Below, piece after piece: positions 24,135 to 35,744 of a stretch of 64,000 bases of DNA. The DNA is from Solanum dulcamara (taxonomy: Eukaryota; Streptophyta; Magnoliopsida; Solanales; Solanaceae). Location of the stretch: NCBI RefSeq assembly GCF_947179165.1, contig NC_077247.1, positions 14,149,501-14,213,500 of the forward strand, read 5' to 3'. Under the pieces are notes generated by a model. That model worked only from the letters and a program-made list of their open reading frames with translations, did not search any database and was not told the origin of the DNA. Position 1 is the stretch's first letter, and every line of letters starts with the position of its first letter. The position numbers and the translations under genes were made by a program.

Positions 24135-25969
24135 TTGTGGCTGATGCTCTTAGTCGGTTGTCTATAGATAGTGTTGTGCATATTGAAGAAGATAAGAAGG
24201 AGTTGGTTGAAGATGTTCATAGGTTGGCCCATCTAGATGTGTGGTTAGTTTATTCAAATGACGGAGGTGTTCTTGTGTAAAATGGCTCGTAATAGTCTAT
24301 TGTGGCGGATGTTAAGGCCAAATAAGACCATGATCCAATTTTGGTTGAATTGAAGAAGTCAGTTGCAAAAAAGGACATTGAGGCTTTCTCTGAAGGGAGT
24401 GATAGGGTACTTTGCTACCAAATTTGTTTGTGCGTTCCTAATGTTGATTTGTTAAGATAATCGATATTAAATAAGGCTTGTAGCTCTCGGTATTTGATTC
24501 ATCTGGGATCCACCAAGATGTATCATGATTTGACAAAAGTGTATTTATGTAATGTTATGAAGAAGGACAAAGCGAAATTCGTGGCTAGGGTCCAAATTGT
24601 CAACAAATTAAAGTTGAGCATAAAAAAATAGAGGTTTGGCTCAAGACATTGAGATTCCTACATGGAAGTGGGAGGATGTCAATATGTACTTTGTGACGTG
24701 TTTTCCTCGTATAAGAAGGCTATATGATTCTATTTGGGTTTTTATGGACTGAATGACTAAGTTAGCACACTTTCTACCAGTTAAAACTTCTTATGGTGCT
24801 GAAGATTATGCTAATTTGTATATTCGAGAATTGGTAAAGCTTTATGGTGTTCCTTTGTTTGTTATATCAAATAAAGGTACTCAAATCACTTTACATTTTT
24901 GGATGTCATTTCAAAAAGGTCTTGGCATGAAAGGTAAGCTAAGCATCACTTTCCATTCTCAAATCGATGGACAAGCCGAAAGAGCGACACAAAATTTAGA
25001 GGATATGTTGAGGGTGTGTGTGATTGGTTTTATTGGAAGTTGGGATGAGAATTTGCTATTGATTGAGTTTGCCTACAACAATAATTATCACTCTAGCATC
25101 CAAATGGCCCCTTTGGAAGCCTTTTATGGGAGAAGATATAGGTCCCTGGTGGTATGGTTTCAAGTAGGTGAGATGGCATTAATTGGTCCCTATTTTGTAA
25201 TTGATACAATGGAGAAACTAACACTCATAAGGGAGAGATTGAAAATGGCTCAAATTCGCCAAATGTCCTATTCAGACACTCGAAGAAGAGAGCTTGAATT
25301 TGAGATGAATGATTGAGTCTATTTGAAGATTGCACCCATGAAGGGTGTAATGCATTTTGGTAAAAAGGGGAAATTGAGTCCTAGATATGTTGGGACTTAT
25401 AGGATAGTGAAGTGTATTGGTAAAGTGTCATATGAATTAGATTTACCATTTGAGTTGGCTATGCTTCACTCGGTATTTCAAATGTCCATGTTGAGAAAAT
25501 TTGTGGGTTCCATTATGCCATTGGGAAATGTGAATGTTGAAGAGAATTTGACTTATAAGGAGGTTACGGTGGAAATTCTAGATCAGAAAGTGAAAGGGTT
25601 AAGGAACGAAGAGGTTGCCTCCATCAAGGTATTATGGAGAAATCAAAAAGCTAAGATTACCACGTGAAAAGACTAAGGGGACATGATAAAGCGTTATCCG
25701 TGTCTCTTTCCTTCCACTAAAGCCTAAGTTACTAAGTTATTTATGATCAAATCAATTAAACTCCTATGCTTCAGCCTCGTATGCCTCTTATATGTATGCA
25801 TGTTCATGAAGTTGGTTTTAAAAGCAAGATTTAACTTAAAGTTTGAAAATCTCACTGTTTATGTTTTGTATGTGTCAGTGCATTCGTGTTGGGTTGCTAG
25901 TCTTTGTTCCATGTCTTTTCTATGTTAAGTTAATCTTATTCAAGGACAAATGTTCCTAAGGGGGGATAT
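24135..25969 (+). pseudogene. First B pol copy: RNase H end and integrase, inactivated
   Basis: 24135-24360 encodes the end of RNase H and the spacer, as at 31294-31530, with stops. Integrase follows: a degraded HHCC region with YLIHLGSTKMYHDL (about 24500), then a core frame 24753-25316 with TKLAHFLPVKTS and DGQAERATQNLEDMLR, which keeps the catalytic glutamate. In the second aspartate motif the usual SDRGTQ reads SNKGTQ, so that aspartate is lost. A stop at 25317 separates the core from the GPF/Y and chromodomain-like tail (25323-25667; LSPRYVGTYRIV, then VTVEILDQKV). The unit ends in a polypurine tract at about 25958-25969. It lacks the C insertion found in the second copy. Confidence 0.85.
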
Positions 25970-26479
25970 TGTAAGATTCTGTAAGATGAAAAGTCGAATG
26001 AAAGGAAAATATCAAGAGAAATTAGACTGATCCAAGGTCTACGAGTCAGTATACAACTCATAGAGACTATTACGAGTAATAAACATTACGTGCAGAAGTG
26101 AGGCTAAGGTAGAAAATTGGCCAAGGCTAGAAGGCAGGAGGACGAGTCGAATCGATAACTCAAAGTCACGATGGCGAGTTGTAACAATGACTCGTAGTGA
26201 AATTTCTTAGGTGCAGTATTTGCAGGTTTGCAAGAACCTGCGGAACGAGTAAATATTACGATTCGTAGACTCGTGAATGAGTCATAAACATGAATTGTAA
26301 AAAAACTTTAGAGACTTGATTTTTAGGTGTTTTCTAAAACCTGCAGGATGAGTCGTCAATGACTTCTATAACTCATAGAAGGCTCTCGTAGGTCAAAAAT
26401 TGGAATTTAATGAAGTGTAATTCTGTCTTTTACCAAGTTCGGTTCAATGAACCTACACACTTTTATGGCCAATTTCAAA

Positions 26480-26537
<58 letters not shown>

Positions 26538-28158
26538 CTTTAAATTCCCCACTCATTCAATTCATTCTTCAAATTTTTCTAACGCAAGACTCTAAATTAT
26601 CTCTCAAGCTTCTCTTACAAATTTAAGGTAGGGTTTCAAGTTCATCAAGGTTTCCTTTCAATTGGAAGTAAATTTTTGCCAAGGTATGTGGGAATTGATC
26701 CATAGGTTCCTTTCACCCCTGAAATCCCAATGTTTTCCTCAAAAATCTTATGAAATTATATTATCTTCAAACTCTAAGTTTGATGAATTATATTAGGTTG
26801 TTTCAATTACTTTTTTAATCATTATCAACAATTATTACAAGTATGTTTCTACGTTAATTTCATGATTTCAAATTGAATTATGAATGCCTATGAATGAAGC
26901 TATTTTGTATGATAATATACATGAAGTATGATTATGAAAGCTCAATGATTTCAAGTATTATCATCTCTTTCATCTAAATTAACTATGTATATGAGTTCAA
27001 CTCTAAATTCAAGTATGTATTATGATCATGGATTACAAGTATGCTATAGTTATCAATTTTGTGCAAGTTATGAAAAGGTGACTTAGGGCCCTTTGTGGTG
27101 ATGTGGTAACCTAATGACATGAATTATGCAAGTACGATATTGTAATGTTGAAAGGCTAATACTCACATTGTGCGTATAATATGAAAACAAGCTACTATAT
27201 GAATTATGAAGTTGATGAACAAGTATATGATATATTCTAAGTATGATTACTATGTTATGGGTTCTGTTCGATTTTATTTAGCATAGAATGATAACTTAAG
27301 GTGGGGGATCGACCTACGGGGTCCTTATATAAAGTCTTTTATCTTATAACTACGTGACACCATAGGATTGACTTTTTGGCCCAACTAGTGGATCCACATA
27401 TAGCATATGGACATGACCCGCCTAGCGGGTTAGAGTCTACCTTGGCAGGTGGATACCTCTTATCTTTGTTGTATGGAGAGACAGAGGGATTCTATGTTAT
27501 ATATTGCATGGTCTTATTGTCAGTTATAGTTCCTATCCTACATATGTTTACTCTTGTTTATGTCCATTTATGATTTTAACTATGTCTTAAAATGCTTTGA
27601 TCATTATGGTATTTCCTCATGACTAATCATTATGGTATTTCGTCATTACTTAGTTATTTTATTTTATCATATATGATAATGGATCATCGCATATAATGAT
27701 TTATATTGTATGTCATCCCATATACTTAATACGTTCAAATGTACTAACGCATATTATTGCCTACATTGTCTCATAATGTAGGGGTTGAGGATCATATTCC
27801 CACACGTGGCTAGTTACCTTTCAAAGGTTAGAGTTGTGTTGAGTCCTTATCCATCGAGGACTAGATATGATTTGATTGCTTCATTTCAAAGACTTTTATT
27901 TCATTTATGTTGGGGGTGATCTAGGGACATTTCTTAGCCCCCGCTCTTCTTGTTTAGTAGAGGCATTCTTTGGAAAAAGTATGTAGAGTCTATGTAGTCA
28001 ACTTTATGATCTTTTTATGATTCATGTTTAGACTCTTCCTATGTTATTTCTTCTTTACTTTACTTTATGCATCCTTACAATATGTTAAGATGCATGGTTG
28101 GAGCCCTCTTAGGTTTTGATCACTGTGTTATGACTAGGCCCTAGGTCGGGTCATGACA
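25970..28158 (+). repeat. Middle B LTR (2,189 bp)
   Basis: It starts TGTAAGATTCTGTAAGATG after a polypurine tract and ends GGTCGGGTCATGACA four bases before a primer-binding site. It therefore serves as 3' LTR for the unit to its left and 5' LTR for the unit to its right. It contains a (TA)n tract at 26483-26531 and pairs with 53953-56077. Confidence 0.9.
26483..26531 (+). promoter_or_regulatory. (TA)n run at the presumed TATA position of the B LTR
   Basis: About 24 TA units lie 513 bp into the LTR. The sister LTR has a run of only about 15 bp at the same offset (54467-54481). The TATA-box role is inferred from the position and from the CAATTCTTCAAATTC leader-like sequence following in both. 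Confidence 0.55.
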
Positions 28159-28368
28159 AATTTGGTATCAGATCACAACATTTAAGACATCCTAGAAAGT
28201 CCAACATGTCATGTCAAGTAGAGTCTTATTAATGAATATGAAGCACTCCATATATATGAATATGAGGCTGTAAGGCATTTTAGTAAATCCTTACTTCTTT
28301 AATGGTCTATGTCATGCTATAGAGTTTACTATAAGAACCTGATGATTGTCCTTTACAATTTTAAGAAA
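28159..28368 (+). other. Untranslated leader of element B
   Basis: About 210 bp lie between the LTR and the gag ATG. Apart from the primer-binding site I see no feature. Confidence 0.6.
28163..28174 (+). other. Primer-binding site of element B
   Basis: TGGTATCAGATC lies four bases after the LTR end. It matches the initiator-Met tRNA site TGGTATCAGAGC at 11 of 12 positions. Confidence 0.85.
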
Positions 28369-29494
28369 ATGCCTCCAAGAAGAGCACCTATGCAAACAGG
28401 GGTAAACTCTAATAAGGACCAAGATCCTCTGATCCCTCAACACAATGGTCCCTACCTGAGCAAGTCACTAATATGGAGTTTTGGACTGTTATAACCATGT
28501 TAGCCCAGGTCATGGACAACCAAGGAGTTGTTTCTCCTCCTAATGCTCCTACTCAGGCCTCTAGAGTGAGAGACATTGCAAGAATAAATCCTCCCAAATT
28601 CCATGGTTTGAAAGTTGATGAGGATCCTCAAGAATTAATTTATAAGAACTATAAGATAGTGAGTATTATTGGGGTAACTTTGGAAGAGAAAGCGGAGTTG
28701 GTGGGTTACCAACTCAAGAGTGTTTCTCATGTTTGGTATTCACAATGGAAGATAGAGAGGGTGGATAAAGGAATTATTGATTGGAAAGCCATCAAACTTT
28801 CTTTCCTTGATCGCTTTGTCCCTCTTGAGATAAGAGAAGCCAAGGTGTTAGAGTTCATCAATCTTAGGCAAGTCAACATGGTTATGAGGTACTATGCCCT
28901 TATGATCCTTCATTTTATACCGATCCATATGCCCTAATGAGTCAATTCATATCATGGGTGTCCTATTTGGTTACCAAGTATTGTCGTACCACTATGCTTG
29001 TCATAGAGATGGACAAATCTCAGCTCATAAATTTTACCAAACAAATTGTGGAAGAGAAACTCAAAGAAATGAGGATGAGGGATTCAAACAGGGCCTGGTA
29101 TGAAGGTGGATTTTCTAATGCTAGGACTGGTAGTGGTAGTGTCCATTTTCAAAAGGGCTAAGGTTTAGGGAAGAAGTTTGTTAAGAATAGGGTACCATAT
29201 CCTAAAGTTCAAGAAAGAGGTGTGAATGCTAGTAGCCCTTTATTTCCAAAGTATGCAAAGTGTACAAAGAATCATGGAGGGAAATGTTTGATGGGAATGG
29301 GTGCTTTTTATGGATGTAGTAAGATGGGACATAAAAAATCCGAGTGCCCTCTTGTTTCAAAAAAGGGTGAGATGGTCTTCCTCAAGGAGGCCAAGTGCAA
29401 CAAGACACCCAAGCTTAACCAAAGGGTGTCCAACGCAAAAATCAACTCTATTCTCTTCATGTTATGCAATATGTGGATGAGACTTCTTATGTAG
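28369..29494 (+). pseudogene. Element B gag, broken by frameshifts
   Basis: The ATG at 28369 opens MPPRRAPMQT, the usual start of plant chromovirus Gag. The frame shifts near 28475 into MEFWTVITMLAQVMDNQG and then INPPKFHGLKVDEDPQELIY, the capsid domain, through LEFINLRQVNMVMRY. It shifts again near 28930 and has a stop at 29162. The nucleocapsid part (29222-29494) has CTKNHGGKC and then FYGCSKMGHKKSEC: the first cysteine of the CCHC zinc knuckle is replaced by phenylalanine. Gag would form the particle and bind RNA. At least two shifts, a stop and a lost zinc ligand make it inactive. Confidence 0.85.
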
Positions 29495-29840
29495 TCACGG
29501 GTATGTTACGGGTCTTTAACATTGATGTTTATGCATTACTTGATCCAGGTGCCAACTTGTCTTTTGTTACTTCTTACCTCGCTATGAGATTTGAGGTGTG
29601 TCCCGAAGTGTTGTTTGAACCTTTTTTGGTTTACACTCCTGCTGGTGATTCATTAGCCAAGAAAGTCTATAGAAGTTGTCTCTTATCAGTTTTTTATGAA
29701 GTTATCTCTTATGATCTTGTTGAACTAGACATGACTGATTTTGACATTATTCTTAGAATAGATTGGTTACATGCTTCTTATGCATCCATTGATTATCGAA
29801 CCCATAGGGTCAAATTTTCATTTCCCAATTAACCTATCCT
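29464..29840 (+). pseudogene. Element B aspartic protease region
   Basis: The open frame 29464-29832 contains VYALLDPGANLSFVTSYLA, with the retroelement protease active site as DPGA, and then ELDMTDFDIILRIDWL. It is the least damaged domain of this copy. It overlaps the end of gag in another frame and closes at a stop at 29830, before RT. Its role would be Gag-Pol processing; no functional polyprotein exists here. Confidence 0.8.
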
Positions 29841-30700
29841 TGAATGGAAAGGTAATGATTTAGTGGTTAAGGGTCCATGCATCTCATGTATTAATTCCAG
29901 AAAAATAATTTCCAAAGGGTGCATCTATCATATAGTAAGAGTTAGGGATGTTGATTTTGAAACTCCTACTCCTGAGTCGGTCCTTATAGTTATTGAGTTT
30001 CCCGATGTATTTTCTTGATGATCTGCTTGGTATTCCTCTAGATAGGGAAATTGAATTTGGTATAGATTTCCTTCTCGAAACCCAACCTATTTCTACTCCT
30101 CCTTACCATATGGCTCCGGTGGATCTTAAGGAGTTGAAAAAGAATTTGAGGGATTTATTGGATAAGGGTTTAATAAGGCTAAGTATTTCACCATGGGGTA
30201 CTTTTGTGTTGTTCGTAAGGAAGAAGGATGGGACACTTCGAATATGTATAGATTACAGTCAATTGAATTAGGTTACCTTAAACAACAAGTGTACAATTCT
30301 GAGGATAAATGATTTGTTTGATCCATTGCAAGGAGCAAGTTACATCTCTATGTTTGATATTTGTTTCGTTCATCATCAACTAAAGGTAAGGGAGTGTGAT
30401 ATTTCTAAAACAACATTTCAAAAAAGGTATGGTCATTTTGAATTTATAGTCAGTCATTTGGCTTGAATAATTCTCCCGCTAATTTCATGGATTTGATGAA
30501 TCGTATATTCAAACCATACTTGGACATATTTGTAGTTCTATTCATTGATGACATTTTGATTTACTTTTAAAATGAGGAGCTAGGATCATATGGGTCTTTT
30601 GAGGATTGTATCGCAAATGTTGAGAGACATGCAATTATTTTTCATGTTTAGTAAGTGAAATTTTTTTTTAGGGAAGTTTCATTTCTTGGCCATATAGTGT
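29841..30700 (+). pseudogene. Element B reverse transcriptase
   Basis: The lead-in 29993-30110 has [13 protein letters not shown] and [20 protein letters not shown]. Then come [31 protein letters not shown], a stop at 30270, KCTILRINDLFDPLQGAS, and the palm with FIDD at 30541-30558: both catalytic aspartates are kept and the tyrosine is phenylalanine. Further stops occur at 30465 and in the segment before the FIDD box. RT activity is excluded by the stops. Confidence 0.85.
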
Positions 30701-31559
30701 CCGGTGATGGAATTAAGGTTGATCCAAAGAAAATAGAGGCAGTTAAGAATCGGCCTTGACCATTATCTCCTTCAGACATTAGAAGCCTTTTAGGCTTGTC
30801 TGAATATTGTAGAAGGTTTGTTAAGGATTCTCTTCTATTGTGTCACCTTTGACTAGGTTGACCCAAAAGAAAGTGAAGTTTTAATGGTCGAACGAATGTG
30901 AGAAGAGTTTCCAAATGTTGAAAGATTGTCTTACGTCGGCTCCTATTTTGACATTGCCAGAAGGTGTATATGGGTTTGTTGTTTACTGTGATACCTCAAG
31001 TTGGTTTGGGTTGTGTTTTGATGCAACAAGGTAAGGTTATAGAATATTACTCTAAGCAGCTTAAAGTGTATGATCAGAACTATCCAACCCATGATCTTGA
31101 ACTCATGGCGGTAGTGTTTGCTTTGAAAATTTGGTGTCATTATTTTTATGGGGTGCATGTTGATTTGTTCAGCAAACATAAAAGCTTGCAATATGTGTTT
31201 AGACAAAAGAATTTGAAAGTTAGGCAAAAGAGGTGGCTCGAACTTCTAAAGGACTATGACATGAGTGTGTTGTATCATCCGGATAAAGCAAATGTTGTGG
31301 CCGATACTCTTAGTCGGTTGTATATGTATAGTGTTGTGCATATTGAAGAAGATAGGAAGGAATTGGTTGAACATGTTCATAGGTTGGCCCATCTAGATTT
31401 GTGGTTGGTTTATTCAAATGATGGAGATGTTCTTGTGCAAAATGGCAAAGACTCGTCTATTGTGGCGGATGTTAAGGCCAAAAAAGACCATGATCCATTT
31501 TTGTTGAATTGAAGAGGTCGGTTGCTAAAAATACCATTGACGCTTTCTCCAAATGAGGA
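30701..31559 (+). pseudogene. Element B RNase H, cut by element C
   Basis: After the RT connection ([20 protein letters not shown], about 30680-30740) an open frame 30964-31512 has GLGCVLMQQGKVIEYYSKQL, YPTHDLELMAVVFALKIW and KANVVADTLSRL, covering the RNase H core through its C-terminal aspartate. It runs into the spacer before integrase and stops being B sequence at 31559, where the C LTR begins. B resumes at 52369 with the integrase zinc-finger region. The five bases GAGGA before the insertion match GGGGA after it at 4 of 5 positions. Confidence 0.85.
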
Positions 31560-32339
31560 TATCACGATCCAACCCCGTAGGCCGCGACTGGGGTCCGACC
31601 TAGATCCCCTTATATGTATCTATCAGCTACACTTAAGTTGAACCGTGTGTGATGTCATACTATACACAAAAATCTCAATAGCTTAAAACTTTTTATGTAC
31701 ATGTAGCCTATTTCATTTGTATCATATCATGAAAGGGCAGGCGAGCTGACGAGGCTGCCATAACATAAAAACATTTACAACATGCAATATAGGCATAGTC
31801 AAAACAAACTTATAAACAACCCACATATGCATCTGTCGACAAACCTCTAAGAATAGTAACAGCAACATATGGAGAGACAGGGCCCCTGCCGTACCCCTGG
31901 ACAAATAAATATATACATATTACATGGCTAGTATAAAAATTTAGGCTCCGGAATAGTGGAGCGCTCCCAATATCGCTGAGTGGAAACCCTAAGCTGGCGA
32001 ATCTCCAAAATGAACATCTGTACCTGCGGGCATAAAATGCAGCCCCCCGAAGAATGGGGGGGTCAGTACGATATATATACTAAGTATATAAAGCCAAAAA
32101 ATATATAACAGAGATAACAACTAAAGTAGGGATGCAGGAAACAAATATAACAGTTAACGAATTTCTTTACCTATATCCTATGACATGAGGGCATGTATAT
32201 CTTCCTTACATACTATACCTGGCCCGTTGTGGGACTTGGTGCTATAAGTGTGTCACTATATTTCCACATGCATGCCTATAAACTGTATTTGTCCCTTTAG
32301 TGAGGGACTTAGTAAAGCTGTCATTTGATCATGTATCAT

Positions 32340-32706
32340 GACCGGCCCTTCATGAGACGCGGTGAATAATCATTTTATTATATATCATGCCTGGCCCTTC
32401 ATGGGATGCGGTGAATCAGCATTTTATCATTTATCATGCCCGGCCCTTCATGGGATGTGGTGAATTTATCATGCCCAGCTCTTCATGGGACGTGGTGAGT
32501 TTATCCTGCCCGTCCCTTCATGGGATGCGGTGAGTTTATCTTGCCCGTCCCTTCATGGGATGCGGTGAGTTTATCATGCCTGGCCCTTCATCGGACACGG
32601 TGAGTTTACCCTGCCTGGCCCTTCACAGGATGCAATGAGTTTATCCTTCCCGGCCTTTCATGGGATGCGGTGAGTTTATCCTGCCCGGCCTTTCATGGAA
32701 TGCGGT
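32340..32706 (-). repeat. Tandem array, 35-bp unit, 10 copies (C 3' LTR)
   Basis: Units of the form CCCGGCCCTTCATGGGATGC followed by GGTGAGTTTATCATG start near 32341, 32390 and 32438, then every 35 bp to 32684. The first three are more widely spaced. It is GC-richer than its surroundings. The partner LTR has 11 copies (49843-50245). Confidence 0.9.
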
Positions 32707-34239
32707 TAGTGATGTATTGACAGCCTGCACAACTAGAGTAACGAGGAACCATATGCAATTAGCTCATCATCTGAGACTCGATATAACAATCGTCATGGAC
32801 TATCATTTGAGGATCAAAATGATCATCATCTCAAGTATCCTCTAAATTCCATTAGGGGCCATATCGACGGAGTCTCAAGAGTCCTAGACTTTTATTAATG
32901 TAATACCAAACGACTTATGCAATCAGAGACACTTTTCATTATAGTTCATGCTTCCCATGTATCTAGTTACTCTTTCCTGTATAGAAGGCTCGAGGGTGAT
33001 AGCTCAGCTACCTTAAGAGCCTTAGCATTTAGAAGTGAACACGAGTCAACATGCTCTACATATATTACCTTTTATCCTATAGAAGCCTTAAAAAGGCAAT
33101 AGCTCAACTATTACAGGAGTTCTACCATTATGAAGTGGATAACAATTATGGACTATACTCGGAGTTTTACGAATGGAATTATCCCCAAGTTCCATATACA
33201 AACCATTCATAACTTATATCTAATACATTCCAAAATAAAGAAGAATAGTTTTACATACTTATCCCAAAGACATGCCAAGAGAAGGAATAAGCTTTACATA
33301 CCTCTTCCGGACTTCCCTTCATCACGTCCACGTCATCGTCCTCCAAACCTATTTAACATGGAATAAGTAAAAGTAACAATAACCTTAGGATTTTCATCAC
33401 CTTAGGTTACACACTATTATTGATAGAACTCTTCCCCTCGCTCTCCTTCTCAACTAGTTCCTTCGCTAGTTAAAGAGTTAACGAAAATCGGGCAGCATCT
33501 CCCCTATAATGTGCCCTATCCGAATCCCCAATTACGTCCTTAATACCTAAATACAACCAAAAACATAACCAGAAGATCATATATATGTACAACATGGAAA
33601 CATTACACAATATAAACTCCAAACAACTCGCTCAAAACTACAACGCCAAAATAAGGTTTCTAGTTTCCAATTTGCAAAACCTTTAACCGTATGAAGCGGA
33701 GGGTCATGTGGATGTAACCATAAGCTTCCCCAACTATTTTATAATAAATTTAGGCCCTGAAACACACACCACACAACCAGAATCCGCCTCCAAACACACA
33801 ACGCCTCACTTCGACTACAATTTAACTACGACGACTTCAATTTAGATTGTTTCTTTTTCTGAGCATATCCACGATTTTTTTATACTTAAAGCAGTATAAA
33901 AGGTACATAATACACTCCATAACAACCCCATAAACTCCAAATTTAAATAAGAAACCTTACCTTACCCGAAAATGGCCAAAACTAGCAAACATTGCGCCTC
34001 GGAAACCTCTTTAGCGTGCTGAAAGTTGCGGACTGTTTGCTGTCCGTTTTGGCTGCACCAAGACATGATTTCATCTTCTAATACCTCCATATCATCATGG
34101 TACATGCTGTATAATTAATTTATGGAACAAAATTGGGACTTATCTATTTTTTTGCTCCAAGTCATCGCGTTTTTCTCTCCACTTTAGGGTTTGTTCTTCT
34201 TTTTTTTGTTTGCTGAAGATTTAATGAATGAAAGCTGAA

Positions 34240-34480
34240 GTATATGTTACATATACATACATATATGTGGTCTTAGGGGGTGACACATGTCAGCCCCTAA
34301 GGGGGACACGTGTCCAGCCCATATTGGGCCACCATATCCATGCATTGAAGGAGGGGCTACCACATGGCAGTGGGGCCCACCTACCCAAGTTGGTGGGTCA
34401 CCTACTTGACCCCAAGCAGGTGGGTCACCTGCTTGCTTGAGGTGCTTCCATGTGTCACTCCCTCATTGGATGCCACGTGT
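34240..34480 (-). promoter_or_regulatory. Predicted U3 promoter of the C 3' LTR
   Basis: TGACACATGTCA, GACACGTGTCC, CCACATGGCAG, CCACGTGTC and repeated GCAGGTGGGTCACCT units are followed, in the element's direction, by a TACATACATATATG TATA-like run at about 34250-34267. Layout and motifs repeat in the partner LTR at 51800-52036. Confidence 0.5.
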
Positions 34481-34813
34481 CTTCTTTTTCTCTTCCTCGT
34501 GGGTTCGTAATCTCGTCTTATTTTAAGAGCTTGTGTAATTCATACTACGTAAGCTTGGCATATCCTCAAGTAGCTTAGGTATGTATGACTTCTATGTTAG
34601 GAGATTACGTAGGTAAATCGAGTCCTACGACTCATTACTTGGCCTCCAATTCCTTCCGAATTCTTATGACTCTATTTCCAATCTTCTCTACTATAGGGTA
34701 TCACATTCTCCTTTCCTTAGAGTCGTTTGATAGTGTCGTAGCTTATCCGGCTCACATAATAATGTCTAAGGAACTTAAGAGACATTCTGAGCTCAAGAAT
34801 GTAGGTTGTAATA

Positions 34814-34836
34814 TCCTTCCCCCCTTTAGAATATTC
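34814..34836 (-). other. Polypurine tract of element C, with the D insertion point
   Basis: TCCTTCCCCCCTTTAGAATA is the reverse complement of the family's polypurine tract and matches 38410-38430 next to the D LTR. The conserved sequence is broken after GAATATTC and resumes at 45700 (CATTCGTCCCCGAATG). D therefore landed 23 bp from the C LTR. Confidence 0.85.
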
Positions 34837-35532
34837 TGTCACGACCCAACCCCGTAGGTCGTGACTGGGGTCTGACCTGGACCCCCTGTATACCTAGCTA
34901 TCAACTTTGGTAAAATTGAACTGTAAATAAAGAAATATTATGTAACAAAGCCCCATTGGGTGATAACATTTTTGTAAACTTATAGCCCTTTTCGTTTGTA
35001 TCACAACATGATAGGGTACGCAAGCCGACAAGGCTGCCATAACATAATATCATATATCATGTACCATGTAGTCCCATATGAATCACACTAACTTACACAA
35101 CCCACATATACATGTCTGCAGACCTCTAAAAATATTAACGACAACACATGGTAGGACAAGGTCCCCATCGTACCCCTGAATAGACCAAATAATTCTTATA
35201 CATCAACGGTCAGTATCAAAAACTAGGGTCCGATACAATGTAGCCTCCTCCAGCTGAACTGAGTGGAATCCTAAGCTGATGGACTCCCAAAACCTGTACT
35301 TGTACCTGGGGGCATGAAATGCAACCCCCCCAAAAAAGGGGGTTAGTACGACATATGTACTGAGTATGTACAACGTAACATAATACAACTGGAGGAATAT
35401 CTGAAACAGAGAAGCAGGAGAAAAATTTATCAAATCACAAATATGTACCTATACTCTATGAATCATAAAAACATGCATGCTCAAATTTTCAATATAGTCG
35501 GCCCCATCAGGGATCCGGTGAATCATATATAT

Positions 35533-35744
35533 AGTATCAGTTTCAAGCCCCATGCCATCGTCACCTTATTACAACACATCATCATAGTATCAGTATCAGG
35601 CCCCAGGCCATCGTCACCTTATTACAACACATCATCATAGTATCAGTATCAGGCCCCAGGCCATCTTCACCTTATTAAAACACATAATCAAAGTATCAGT
35701 ATCAGGCCCTAGGCCATCATATAAATACATACAGATGTCGTCGC
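35533..35744 (-). repeat. Tandem array, 53-bp unit, 4 copies (D 3' LTR)
   Basis: Units start at 35533, 35586, 35639 and 35692 with AGTATCAGTATCAGGCCCCA, then GCCATCGTCACC. Four copies of the same length sit in the partner LTR (42899-43110). Confidence 0.9.

Larger units (their letters stand above)
31560..34813 (-). repeat. 3' LTR of element C (3,254 bp)
   Basis: The left terminus is TATCACGATCCAACCCCG and the right terminus GGTTGTAATA (for GGTGTAACA). It pairs with 49065-52368. Compared with that partner it lacks 115 bp between two TTATAG copies (partner 50480-50594). It retains about 94 bp (about 33090-33183) that the partner has lost. Confidence 0.9.

Noticed and set aside
32340..32706. 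Regularly spaced 35-bp repeats resembling a CRISPR array
   Set aside because: Head-to-tail tandem repeats without unique spacers, in a plant LTR, also present in the partner LTR.
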